Shown here in pieces: positions 1 to 8,119 of a DNA stretch of 64,000 nucleotides. The notes below the pieces were generated by a model. The model did not search any database and was not told the DNA's origin. It was given only the letters and a program-made list of their open reading frames with translations. The position numbers and the translations under genes were made by a program. The stretch comes from Pseudomonas libanensis. GTDB lineage: Bacteria > Pseudomonadota > Gammaproteobacteria > Pseudomonadales > Pseudomonadaceae. Location of the stretch: the NCBI RefSeq assembly GCF_001439685.1, contig NZ_JYLH01000005.1, positions 1 through 64,000 on the forward strand, in the 5' to 3' direction. How positions within the stretch are numbered: position 1 is the first letter of the stretch; each line of letters begins with the position of its first letter.

Positions 1-27
1 TCGGGGCAGCATCGGCGTGCTCTTCAT
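1..27 (-). CDS. Possible start of an unidentified gene running off the window
   Basis: An ATG at 27 on the minus strand opens a frame of only nine codons before the window edge. A weak purine-rich stretch (GGGGCG) lies about 6 bases upstream. The product cannot be identified. The bases between this start and the stop of the LOV gene (28-110) show no further coding signal. Confidence 0.2.
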
Positions 28-110
28 AACAAAACGCCCCAGACCGGCGAGGCCCAGGGCGGTGAAAATGTCAAAAACCCGGTATCCGGTTAACCGCAAA
101 GCTGCTCCGC

Positions 111-767
111 TTAAGTGAACAGCATTGGGGTCAAGGATTGGGCTTTTTCGGCAGCGGCCCTGGCGCGGCTGGCGCTGTTGAAGATGCGCTGCGGATCGAC
201 GCCGGGGCGCTTGGCGCTCTGTTGGATCAATTCGAGATAACCCACCATCACCTGCAGCAGATTATTGAAGTCGTGGGCGATGCCGCCGGTCAGTTGCCCG
301 AGGGCCTCCAGGTCCTGGGCGCGACGCACACGCAGTTCCGCATCGTGACGCCGGCTCACATCCAACTGGGAAGCGAAGAAGTACACCAGTTGCCCTTGCT
401 CATTGAACAACGGCGAAATGAATACTTCGTTCCAGAACGTCGAGCCGTCCTTGCGGTAGTTGAGTACTTCCACACACACCTCATGGTGGTGTGTCATCGC
501 GCTATGCACTTGCAGCAGGGCACGCTTATCGGTCTGTGGCCCTTGCAGCAGCCTGCAATTGCGCCCGATGACTTCATCCTGTTCATACCCCGTCAACCTC
601 AGGAACGCCTGATTGGCGAAGATGATCGGGTTGTCGGGTTGGGCGGGGTCGCAAACGATCATCGCGCTTTGGCTGGTTTCCATGGCCGCGAAAAACAGGT
701 CTTTGCGGTTGGAAGAAAGCCGCGCTGGGTCGATACGGTCGACCACGGGCTTTTTCTTGCTTGCCAA
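111..767 (-). pseudogene. LOV-domain histidine kinase, truncated after the H-box
   Basis: A 218-residue blue-light sensor fragment. The start is TTG with a strong GGAGGTGA ribosome site 5 bases upstream. Residues about 25-140 form a LOV/PAS domain with the flavin-binding motif GRNCRLLQG, in which Cys71 would make the photo-adduct. Residues 155-185 carry the dimerisation/H-box GGIAHDFNNLL with His165. Family members such as the P. syringae LOV kinase run past 500 residues with an ATPase domain and a receiver. Here homology stops at about residue 213, just after 'QSLT', a few unrelated residues follow, and then a stop. The downstream bases do not resume the kinase frame nearby, so this looks like a deletion or rearrangement rather than a single nonsense change. 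It could still act as a short LOV protein or dominant partner; that is inference. Confidence 0.75.
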
Positions 768-878
768 GGTTCACCTCCAGTTTCGTGGTGCGTGTTCCAT
801 GGACCGTGAAAATGTTGCGCAGTGCCGCCCTGCGCTGAACAGGCGCCCGCCGTATGCGGTCGGGCGCCGCGCATTGCT

Positions 879-1388
879 TTAGCGCTTGGCTTCTTTGTCG
901 GGGTCGGCTGAGCGACGCAGGAACGCTTGGGTCAGTTCCGGTAAGTGCTCCAGCAGCCACTCGGCCATGGCGATTTCCTGGGGCAGGATCTTTTCGCAGG
1001 CCGCTTGAGTTTGCGAATCGCCGGCCTCTTTCGCAGCGGCGATAAGCGCGGTGTAGCTGGCAATTTCCATGTTTTCGAACACGTAGCCGGCCATCGCGCC
1101 CTTGATGACTTCGTCACTCATCAGCGAGCCACCGACTGCCTGGCCGAACGCCATTAGCTTGCCACCCATGTCTTTCAAGGTAGACGAGCTGCCGCCCAGG
1201 CGCGCCAGGCACTGGTCGATCAACTGCTGCTGGCCGAGGGTTTCCTCGATGTGCTGGTCGATCCGCGCTTTGAGCTGCGGGTAGTGTTCGAGGCGCTCGG
1301 ATTGCGCCTTGAGCATTTTTTCGGCTTGCTGCTCCATCGCATGGGCATCACGTAGCCAATCAAGCAGGTTTTCCTGTGGAGTTGCCAT
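879..1388 (-). CDS. YciE/YciF-family ferritin-like protein (DUF892)
   Basis: A 169-residue, mostly helical protein matching the ferritin-like DUF892/YciE family, a four-helix fold associated with general stress in enterobacteria and pseudomonads. Glu/His-rich helices (for example the DQHIEETLGQQ stretch near residues 43-53 and the YVFENMEIASY stretch near residues 102-112) are where the di-iron ligands of such folds lie. The ATG at 1388 follows an AAGAGGA ribosome site. It lies 64 bases downstream of the manganese catalase on the same strand, so the two probably form a stress operon. The biochemical function of the family is not settled. Confidence 0.85.
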   Translation of the reverse strand: MATPQENLLDWLRDAHAMEQQAEKMLKAQSERLEHYPQLKARIDQHIEETLGQQQLIDQCLARLGGSSSTLKDMGGKLMAFGQAVGGSLMSDEVIKGAMAGYVFENMEIASYTALIAAAKEAGDSQTQAACEKILPQEIAMAEWLLEHLPELTQAFLRRSADPDKEAKR

Positions 1389-1452
1389 ATCGTCAGTCCT
1401 CTTGATGAAAAAATCATGGGCCGCACGCCCGAAAGCGTGCGGCTGTCCAACG

Positions 1453-2337
1453 TCAGATTTCAGGTTTAGGTTGCATTCCCGAGCCCAGGTCAGCGCCCGT
1501 CACGGGGTCGCTCGTCACGTCCGAGGCCGTGCGGATCTTCATCGCGCTCAACGTCGCTTCGTCATCGGCATCCAACTGCACAGTGGCCAAACCATCACCA
1601 CCATCGACCGCCGGTTGCGGGCTTTCCACGAATTCCCATTCTTCGCCCTGGTTCCAGGGACCACGCATGCTTTGCGCGCCTTGGGACATGTTGTAGTAGA
1701 CCTGCGTGAACTCCGGCATGCCCGGCAGCTTGCCTTGAGGGAAGTTCGGCTGAATCGAATGCAGCGCCTTTTCAAAAGACACCTGATGCGCGATTTCCCG
1801 CGTCATCAAAAAGCCCAACGCCTCTTTTACGCCCGGATCATCGGTGACGTTCATCAGCCGCTCGTAGACTATTTTGGCGCGGGCTTCGGCTGCGATGTTG
1901 GAGCGCATGTCTGCGGTGGGCTCACCGATGGTGTCGATGTAGGCCGCTGTCCACGGTACCCCGGCGGAGTTGATCAATGGCGCACCGGCCCCGTACAACA
2001 GGCTGGTGATATGGGAGTCATTGCCAGCGCCGTTGAGCGAGCGATACAACTCGCCCTCCTCTTCCACGCCTTCGGCCATGCGCCCCTTGGCGCCTTTGTT
2101 GAGCATCACGATGATTGATCCGACGATCTCCAGGTGGCTGAGCTCTTCGGTGGCGATGTCCATCAGCAGATCTTTGCGGCCTGGATCGTCTTCAGCCAAG
2201 GCCTGGGTGAAGTAGCGGGACGCTGCGGCCAGCTCCCCTTGTGCGCCGCCAAACTGTTCCAGCAGCAAGTTGGCCAGGCCCGGATTAGGCTCGGCGACAC
2301 GGACGGTGTATTGAAGTCGCTTGTTATGTAAAAACAT
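1453..2337 (-). CDS. Manganese catalase
   Basis: A 294-residue non-haem catalase that dismutates hydrogen peroxide with a di-manganese centre in a ferritin-like four-helix bundle. The N-terminus MFLHNKRLQY, the ATEELSHLEIVG segment and a later MTREIAHQ segment carry the Glu and His ligands typical of the family. The length is normal. I chose the ATG at 2337, preceded by GAGGAGATTT; a TTG two codons upstream is less likely. The pairing with the YciE-like gene is a common stress-protection arrangement in Pseudomonas. No promoter can be assigned with confidence in the 230 bases upstream. Confidence 0.93.
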   Translation of the reverse strand: MFLHNKRLQYTVRVAEPNPGLANLLLEQFGGAQGELAAASRYFTQALAEDDPGRKDLLMDIATEELSHLEIVGSIIVMLNKGAKGRMAEGVEEEGELYRSLNGAGNDSHITSLLYGAGAPLINSAGVPWTAAYIDTIGEPTADMRSNIAAEARAKIVYERLMNVTDDPGVKEALGFLMTREIAHQVSFEKALHSIQPNFPQGKLPGMPEFTQVYYNMSQGAQSMRGPWNQGEEWEFVESPQPAVDGGDGLATVQLDADDEATLSAMKIRTASDVTSDPVTGADLGSGMQPKPEI

Positions 2338-2567
2338 GAACAAATCTCCTCGGGCTTATCGAAAAAGAGACGGCCTTTGTAATGCTCGCCTACTTTCATG
2401 TGAAATAACCCGCGCTGGAAATTTCAAAAAAATTTACGCATATCTCGACCAGTGGTTACGCCTGAATGGCCAAGCGAAACGGCCGTCCGCGATGCCTGGC
2501 ATTCAATCGGCGCGCACGTTGTCAGAGGGAACGCTGTCTATTTCGGGTGTTCCGTGGGGAGCTGGCC

Positions 2568-2765
2568 ATGGAGAACGAACAACCACCATTTAATGGCGAA
2601 CGGGAAAAAATCAGGCAAGAGATAGCGCAGGTGCCATCGCAACCAACCAAGGGCGATAACCAGGGGAGGGGGGCAAAGCAAACTCCAAAACCTAACGGGG
2701 GAGTAGATGGGGGAACAAAATCATCAGACACAAAAAAGCCCCGTAAAAACGGGGCTTTTCAGTAA
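2568..2765 (+). CDS. Small hydrophilic protein, unknown function
   Basis: A 65-residue, Lys/Gln/Gly/Pro-rich, probably disordered protein without Cys or membrane segments. The ATG at 2568 has a GGGGAG ribosome site 7 bases upstream. The last codons overlap the hairpin terminator that serves tRNA-Ser on the other strand, so the C-terminal sequence (KKPRKNGAF) is encoded by terminator DNA. That overlap makes the end, and perhaps the whole gene, doubtful. I do not recognise a family. Confidence 0.4.
   Translation: MENEQPPFNGEREKIRQEIAQVPSQPTKGDNQGRGAKQTPKPNGGVDGGTKSSDTKKPRKNGAFQ
2732..2760 (-). terminator. Rho-independent terminator of tRNA-Ser
   Basis: The minus strand reads AAAAGCCCCG-TTTTTA-CGGGGC followed by six T residues, 10 bases past the tRNA 3' end. 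The plus strand has only four T residues after the hairpin, so minus-strand termination is the likelier role. Confidence 0.8.
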
Positions 2766-2769
2766 ATAA

Positions 2770-2859
2770 TGGCGGAGAGATAGGGATTCGAACCCTAGGT
2801 ACCGGTGAAGGTACAACGGATTTCGAATCCGTCCCATTCGGCCACTCTGGCATCTCTCC
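2770..2859 (-). tRNA. tRNA-Ser (anticodon CGA)
   Basis: A 90-base class II tRNA with a long variable arm. The GGAGAGAT acceptor strand pairs with ATCTCTCC, then discriminator G and an encoded CCA. The anticodon loop reads TTCGAAA, giving CGA, and the T arm contains GGTTCGAATCC. It decodes UCG. A terminator follows at once. Confidence 0.95.
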
Positions 2860-2942
2860 AACGGCGCGCATCATAACAGTGTGTTTCGTGGAAGCAAACC
2901 CCAAAGGTGATTTTTTTCCGTGCTATCAGATGCTTGCGTCGA

Positions 2943-3656
2943 TTACAGCGGTACACCAAGGCGGTTGGCGACTTCTTCGTAGGCTTCGATCACGTCACCG
3001 AGGCCCTGGCGGAAGCGGTCTTTGTCCATCTTCTTCTTGGTGTCCTTGTCCCACAGGCGGCAGCCGTCGGGGCTGAATTCGTCGCCCAGGACGATGGAGC
3101 CGTCATGGAACACGCCGAATTCCAGCTTGAAGTCCACCAGTAACAGGCCTGCATCGTCGAACAGCTTGGTCAGCACGTCGTTGACCTTGAGGGACAACTC
3201 CTTCATGCGCGCCAGTTGTTCAGCGGTGCCCCAGCCGAAGGCCACGACGTGGGATTCGTTGATGAACGGGTCGCCCTTGGCGTCGTCCTTCAGGAACAGT
3301 TCGAAGGTGTAGGGGTTGAGCTTAAGGCCCTCTTCCACGCCCAGGCGCTTGACCAGGCTGCCGGCGGCGTAGTTACGTACGACGCATTCCACCGGGATCA
3401 TGTCGAGCTTCTTGACCAGGCACTCGTTGTCGCCCAGCAGTTTGTCGAATTGGGTCGGGATGCCGGCCGCTTCGAGTTTCTGCATGATGAAGGCGTTGAA
3501 CTTGTTGTTCACCATGCCTTTGCGATCAAGCTGTTCGATGCGCTTGCCGTCGAACGCCGAGGTGTCGTTGCGAAACAGCAGGATCAGGCGGTTGGCGTCG
3601 TCGGTCTTGTACACCGACTTGGCTTTGCCGCGGTAGAGTTCTTCACGTTTTTCCAT
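2943..3656 (-). CDS. purC: SAICAR synthetase (phosphoribosylaminoimidazole-succinocarboxamide synthase)
   Basis: A 237-residue cytosolic enzyme of de novo purine synthesis that joins CAIR and aspartate using ATP. It begins with the family's N-terminus [16 protein letters not shown] and contains the SAICAR synthetase signatures [12 protein letters not shown] and [11 protein letters not shown]. The length equals the usual bacterial single-domain form. The ATG at 3656 has CGGAGC upstream. It is the last gene of a minus-strand run after dapA, bamC and the MBL-fold gene, the usual gene order in Pseudomonas. Confidence 0.97.
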   Translation of the reverse strand: MEKREELYRGKAKSVYKTDDANRLILLFRNDTSAFDGKRIEQLDRKGMVNNKFNAFIMQKLEAAGIPTQFDKLLGDNECLVKKLDMIPVECVVRNYAAGSLVKRLGVEEGLKLNPYTFELFLKDDAKGDPFINESHVVAFGWGTAEQLARMKELSLKVNDVLTKLFDDAGLLLVDFKLEFGVFHDGSIVLGDEFSPDGCRLWDKDTKKKMDKDRFRQGLGDVIEAYEEVANRLGVPL

Positions 3657-3683
3657 GATGGGCTCCGCTTTGAGTAAGGTGGG

Positions 3684-4442
3684 CTAGGCGATGTGTCGCC
3701 AGTCGAGCCCTGAATCTTGATCGGCCAGTTGCAGCCAGTCCGGGTCGCACCCAAGGGTGTCGACAAAGCATTGCCGGGCAAGCGTCGGCAGGTTGTTCTT
3801 GCTGCTCAGATGGGCCAGGACCAGGTGTTGCAGGTCTTGCCAGCCCAACTCATACACCAGGTACGCCGCCTGGTGGTTGTTCAGATGTCCCAGCTCGCCG
3901 CCCACCCGTTGCTTGAGGAAGTAGGGGTAATGACCGCGCGCCAGCAGGTCTCGGCAGTGGTTGGATTCGATCATCAAGGCATCGAGGTCCCGGTAACCGT
4001 CCAGCACCTTGACGCAGTAGGAACCCAGGTCGGTCAGCACGCCAAAACGCCGCTGACCGCCACTGAATACGTACTGCGTCGGCTCCAGGGCATCGTGAGC
4101 GACCGCAATGACATCGATGCTCAGCGCTCCGACTTGCAGTTGCTCGCCACCAGCCAGGAAGCCTGCGGGTTCAATGGGTTTGCGCATCCCGCGCAACGTG
4201 CCACGACTCATGTACACCGGAAGATTGTAGCGCCGAGACAGCAAACCCACGCCATGCACGTGGTCGGCATGTTCGTGGGTCACCACAATTGCGCTCAACT
4301 GCGTGGGGTGAACCCCCAGGCGCAGCAGGCGCCGCTCGGTTTCCCGCAGGGAGAAACCACAGTCGACCAGCACATACGTGTCGTCATGGGCGACCAGCGT
4401 ACCGTTCCCTTGGCTACCGCTGCCGAGAACGGCAAAACGCAC
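3684..4442 (-). CDS. MBL-fold metallo-hydrolase
   Basis: A 252-residue metallo-beta-lactamase-fold protein. The zinc motif THEHADHVHG lies near residues 55-64 and a later SNHCRDLL segment fits a further metal ligand. It resembles the YycJ/WalJ branch, whose substrates are often nucleic acid or cyclic phosphodiesters, but the substrate here is unknown. The start is GTG at 4442, 4 bases after the bamC stop, so translation is probably coupled to bamC. The next gene downstream is purC, 27 bases on. Confidence 0.85.
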   Translation of the reverse strand: MRFAVLGSGSQGNGTLVAHDDTYVLVDCGFSLRETERRLLRLGVHPTQLSAIVVTHEHADHVHGVGLLSRRYNLPVYMSRGTLRGMRKPIEPAGFLAGGEQLQVGALSIDVIAVAHDALEPTQYVFSGGQRRFGVLTDLGSYCVKVLDGYRDLDALMIESNHCRDLLARGHYPYFLKQRVGGELGHLNNHQAAYLVYELGWQDLQHLVLAHLSSKNNLPTLARQCFVDTLGCDPDWLQLADQDSGLDWRHIA

Positions 4443-4446
4443 CGGA

Positions 4447-5562
4447 TCAGCCCAGGTTGTCTTGAATCACGCCCAACACTTTGCGCGCTGTTTCAGCTGG
4501 CGCGACGGTGTTGATGTTCTTCTCGACGGTGACTTGCACGCTTTCGCCAACCTTGCTCAAACGAACCTGATAACGCTCGGCGCGGGTTTCGACCTCTTCC
4601 TTGGTCGGCGTGCTGCCGAACAGTTTGCCGAAGAAACCTGGCTCGTCGTCTTTCTTCTCGGCCTTTTCAGCCACGTTGATGTAGTACAGGCCCAGACTGC
4701 GGTTGATGTCTTCAACGCGCCAAGGGCCCTGCTCCAATGCACGGCCGACACTGGCCCAGGCACGGTCAAGGTCTTCACCCAGGTTCAGCACCACGTTACC
4801 GCTGCCGTCTTCGGTGAGGCTGACGCGGTTAGGCGTGTCGTAGTCACGGGCTGCGAGCAGGGAAACGGAACCGCCCTTCTCGGAGATACGGCTCATGCTG
4901 GCCAGCATCTCGTCGACCAGCGCAGCATCGACACCGGTATTGACCGAGCGTGGTGTGAAATCAACGTTGGCCGTGCTGCCGGCAGGACGCTCGGCGCTGA
5001 CCACATAGACTTCACTGGTATTACGCTGCACACCCGGCTCGATGCGCACACGCACACGGGCTTCGCTGTCGGCGGCTACACCGCCAGCCAACAGGCGCTG
5101 GGCCATGTTCGCGGACAGCTCGCGACCTTGCTGCCACGCCGTGGTGAACTCACCGGTTTGCGGGCGTTGCTGGTCGATGCTAAAACCGTTGTCCTGGAAG
5201 AACTGCACCGCCACCGGCCAGACTTCGGCGGGTGGGCGCTGGGCCACGATCCAGCGGTTGTCGCCGCTTTTCTGCAGGCTGTAGTCGCTGGCATCCGCCA
5301 CTGCGGTAATCGGCTGTGGACGCGGTACCACGTACTCGCCCTTGACGGTGTCGTCGGCAACGTTGCGCGGGATCGGCAGTAACGGGTCAAGGCGCTTGGC
5401 GACATTGACGTCAGGCGGCAGTTGCATCGGTTTGGTTGCTTGCGCTTCCAGGTAATCGCTGCCGCGGTCACGGAAGTAGCCTTCCGGGCCCCATACCCAA
5501 CCGCAGCCACTGGTGCTGGAGATAATCAAGGCAAGTGCGGAAAGTCCGGCCAATCGCTTCAT
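4447..5562 (-). CDS. bamC: Outer-membrane assembly lipoprotein BamC
   Basis: A 371-residue lipoprotein subunit of the beta-barrel assembly machine. The N-terminal signal peptide ends in a lipobox with Cys20 (TSGC), followed by the extended BamD-binding stretch containing YFRDRGSDYLEA and two helix-grip domains. It sits directly downstream of dapA (17 bases), the same dapA-bamC order as in E. coli. It acts at the inner face of the outer membrane. The length is slightly above that of E. coli BamC. Confidence 0.93.
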   Translation of the reverse strand: MKRLAGLSALALIISSTSGCGWVWGPEGYFRDRGSDYLEAQATKPMQLPPDVNVAKRLDPLLPIPRNVADDTVKGEYVVPRPQPITAVADASDYSLQKSGDNRWIVAQRPPAEVWPVAVQFFQDNGFSIDQQRPQTGEFTTAWQQGRELSANMAQRLLAGGVAADSEARVRVRIEPGVQRNTSEVYVVSAERPAGSTANVDFTPRSVNTGVDAALVDEMLASMSRISEKGGSVSLLAARDYDTPNRVSLTEDGSGNVVLNLGEDLDRAWASVGRALEQGPWRVEDINRSLGLYYINVAEKAEKKDDEPGFFGKLFGSTPTKEEVETRAERYQVRLSKVGESVQVTVEKNINTVAPAETARKVLGVIQDNLG

Positions 5563-5579
5563 GCGTAGTGCTTCCTCAA

Positions 5580-6458
5580 TTAAACCAGGACGCCGGACTG
5601 GCGCAGGGCCTGTCGCAGCGGTTCGTGACAGGCTTCGCTGAGCCGGGTGAGCGGCAGACGGATACCGTCCGGCATCAGGCCCATCTCAAACAGCGCCCAC
5701 TTCACGGGAATAGGGTTGGATTCGATAAACAGCGTTTTGTTGAGCGGCATCAGCTTCTCGTGGATGCCGCGAGCAGTCACGGCGTCGCCGGCGATGGCGG
5801 CGGCGCACATTTGGCTCATGGCACGCGGGGCGACGTTGGCGGTCACGGAGATGTTGCCCTTGCCGCCCAGCAGGATCAGCTCGACAGCGGTGGCGTCATC
5901 ACCGGAATACACCAGGAAGTCGCTGCTCACGCCGGCCAGGATGTCCTTGGCACGCTGCAGGTCGCCGGTGGCTTCCTTGATGCCGATGATGTTCGGCACA
6001 GTGGACAGGCGGATCACGGTCTCAGCCTTCATATCGCACGCGGTGCGACCCGGTACGTTATAGAGGATCTGCGGGATGTCGACCGCTTCGGCGATGGTCT
6101 TGAAGTGCTGGTACAGGCCTTCCTGGGTCGGCTTGTTGTAATACGGCGTGACCAGCAGGCAAGCGTCGGCGCCGGCTTTCTTGGCGTTACGGGTCAGCTC
6201 AATCGCCTCACGGGTGGAGTTGGCACCCGTTCCGGCAATCACGTGGATACGGCCCGCGACGCGCTTGACCACGAACTCGATTACCTGGATGTGCTCTTCC
6301 ACATCGAGGGTGGCCGATTCACCTGTGGTGCCGACCGCCACAATGGCGTTGGTGCCCTCTTGCAGGTGGAAGTCCACCAGTTTGCCCAGGCTATCCCAGT
6401 CGAGACGACCTTGCGCATCCATGGGTGTGACCAGTGCCACCATACTGCCCGCAATCAT
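5580..6458 (-). CDS. dapA: 4-hydroxy-tetrahydrodipicolinate synthase
   Basis: A 292-residue class I aldolase that condenses pyruvate and aspartate semialdehyde in lysine/diaminopimelate synthesis. The Schiff-base Lys161 lies in GIKEATGD, Tyr133 in ILYNVPGRT, and the GTTGES loop is near residues 43-48. The frame stays open further upstream, but the ATG at 6458 has a CAGGAGCGG ribosome site and gives the conserved N-terminus MIAGSMVALVTP. It heads the dapA-bamC-MBL-purC run. A second DapA-family paralogue occurs at 43353-44225. Confidence 0.97.
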   Translation of the reverse strand: MIAGSMVALVTPMDAQGRLDWDSLGKLVDFHLQEGTNAIVAVGTTGESATLDVEEHIQVIEFVVKRVAGRIHVIAGTGANSTREAIELTRNAKKAGADACLLVTPYYNKPTQEGLYQHFKTIAEAVDIPQILYNVPGRTACDMKAETVIRLSTVPNIIGIKEATGDLQRAKDILAGVSSDFLVYSGDDATAVELILLGGKGNISVTANVAPRAMSQMCAAAIAGDAVTARGIHEKLMPLNKTLFIESNPIPVKWALFEMGLMPDGIRLPLTRLSEACHEPLRQALRQSGVLV

Positions 6459-6720
6459 GCAACCGCTCCTGCCGGAAAAAGAGAGCCGTAATGGTACTGG
6501 CGCCAAGATGCTTGTACAAGCGAAGTACCGCGTGAGGATGCGTTCTGGACCAACTAAACGTCGGGCAATGCCATCATTGGGCCAAAGCACTGCCGGAAGC
6601 CGACCGATCACACAATGAAAACGCCACCTCCTAGCCCTTGGCGACGGTTTTCGCTACCCTTCATCCTTTGATCGATACGGCCCACACGGTATCGACCGCT
6701 CATCGCTTTAGGAAGGCTGC

Positions 6721-7281
6721 ATGTCCACCCCCACAGTTCGCGAACAATTCCTTGTTATCAGTGCCCTCGGCGCCAACCCCATGGAGCTGACCAACGTCCT
6801 GTGCCGCGCCAGCCATGAGAACCGCTGCGCCGTCGTGACCTCCCGCCTGACCCGCCACGGCGAGTGCAGTGCGCTGGTGTTGCAGATCTCCGGTTCCTGG
6901 GACGCCTTGGCGCGCCTGGAAACCGGCCTGCCGGGCCTGGCCAAGAAACACGACTTCACTGTCAACGTGGTGCGCAGCGCCGCCCTGGAAAATCGCCCGC
7001 AAGCCCTGCCTTACGTGGCGTATGTCAGTTCGGCCTACCGCTCGGACATCGTCAACGAGTTGTGCCAGTTCTTTATCGACCACAACGTCGAGCTGGAAAA
7101 CCTGACGTGCGATACCTACCAGGCGCCACAGACCGGCGGCACCATGCTCAACGCTACGTTCACCGTGACCCTGCCGGCCGGCGTGCAGATCAGCTGGTTG
7201 CGCGACCAGTTCCTGGACTTCGCCGATGCCCTGAACCTCGACGCCTTGATCGAGCCATGGCGCCCACAGAACCCAATGTAA
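6721..7281 (+). CDS. gcvR: Glycine cleavage system transcriptional repressor-like ACT protein
   Basis: A 186-residue protein with two ACT-type domains (about 8-80 and 95-175) and no DNA-binding motif, matching the GcvR family. In E. coli GcvR binds glycine and antagonises GcvA. It lies divergent from dapA and 10 bases upstream of bcp, the same gcvR-bcp order as in E. coli and Pseudomonas. An AGGAAGG ribosome site precedes the ATG. Control of a gcv operon in this organism is inferred from the family only. Confidence 0.85.
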   Translation: MSTPTVREQFLVISALGANPMELTNVLCRASHENRCAVVTSRLTRHGECSALVLQISGSWDALARLETGLPGLAKKHDFTVNVVRSAALENRPQALPYVAYVSSAYRSDIVNELCQFFIDHNVELENLTCDTYQAPQTGGTMLNATFTVTLPAGVQISWLRDQFLDFADALNLDALIEPWRPQNPM

Positions 7282-7291
7282 GGAAACACCC

Positions 7292-7765
7292 ATGCCGGTA
7301 GCCATCGACAAACCCGTGGCCGATTTCGAAGCCCAGGCCACCAGCGGCCAGACTTTCAGCCTCGCGGCCCTCAAGGGCAAGCAAGTGGTGATCTACTTCT
7401 ATCCGAAGGACAGCACCCCAGGCTGCACCACCGAAGGCCAGGGTTTTCGTGACCAGTACGCAGCGTTCAAGGCCGCCAACACCGAGGTGTTTGGCGTGTC
7501 GCGTGACAGCGTGAAGTCCCACGAGAACTTCAAGGGCAAGCAGGCGTTCCCCTTCGAGCTGATCAGCGATAAAGACGAAGCGGTTTGCCAACTGTTCGAT
7601 GTGATCAAGCTGAAGAAGCTGTACGGCAAGGAATACCTGGGCGTGGATCGCAGCACCTTCCTGATCGACAGCGAAGGCGTGCTGCGTCAGGAATGGCGGG
7701 GCGTGAAAGTACCGGGGCATGTGGATGCGGTCCTGGCCGCGGCGCAGGCGCTGAACAAGGCCTGA
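7292..7765 (+). CDS. bcp: Thioredoxin-dependent peroxiredoxin (Bcp/PrxQ family)
   Basis: A 157-residue cytosolic peroxidase that reduces hydrogen peroxide and organic peroxides. The peroxidatic Cys45 is in the motif KDSTPGCTTEG. The resolving Cys found five residues later in E. coli Bcp is Gln50 here; the only other Cys is Cys99, so this would be a 1-Cys-like or alternative-partner form. It starts 10 bases after gcvR with AAGGAAACACC as ribosome site, so co-transcription is likely. Confidence 0.93.
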   Translation: MPVAIDKPVADFEAQATSGQTFSLAALKGKQVVIYFYPKDSTPGCTTEGQGFRDQYAAFKAANTEVFGVSRDSVKSHENFKGKQAFPFELISDKDEAVCQLFDVIKLKKLYGKEYLGVDRSTFLIDSEGVLRQEWRGVKVPGHVDAVLAAAQALNKA

Positions 7766-7784
7766 TCTTGCGCCTGCAAGGCTA

Positions 7785-8024
7785 TCAGGCCTTGCGCAAC
7801 CAATAATGGTACACACCAGCGGCCTCTTCTTCGTGGAGCAGCGTATGGCCTGCCAGCCTGGCGAAGGTCCTGAAATCACGCTGTGAGCCTGCATCCGTGG
7901 CGGTCACCTTGAGCACGGCGCCGCTGGCCATACGATTGAGTTCCAGCTTGGCCTTGAGCAAGGGCAACGGGCAATTGAGGCCGCAGGCATCGAGTTCGGC
8001 GTCAAAGGCTACAGCGTCGGTCAT
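7785..8024 (-). CDS. TusA/SirA-like sulfur-carrier protein
   Basis: A 79-residue protein of the TusA fold with the family motif CGLNCPLPLLKAK; the Cys before PLP is the sulfur-carrying residue. Such proteins relay persulfide sulfur to tRNA thiolation, molybdenum cofactor synthesis or other acceptors. I chose the ATG at 8024 because GGAG lies 8 bases upstream; the in-frame ATG seven codons earlier has none. It diverges from bepA. This is not necessarily the main TusA of the cell. Confidence 0.85.
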   Translation of the reverse strand: MTDAVAFDAELDACGLNCPLPLLKAKLELNRMASGAVLKVTATDAGSQRDFRTFARLAGHTLLHEEEAAGVYHYWLRKA

Positions 8025-8119
8025 GGTGTTACTCCAGGCAAACATTTGGGCTGCTTAGAATATCTGGTCCCAAGCTCAGTGTCCGGCTACAGTAAGCTCT
8101 TTGTCGAAAGGCTTTGTGC

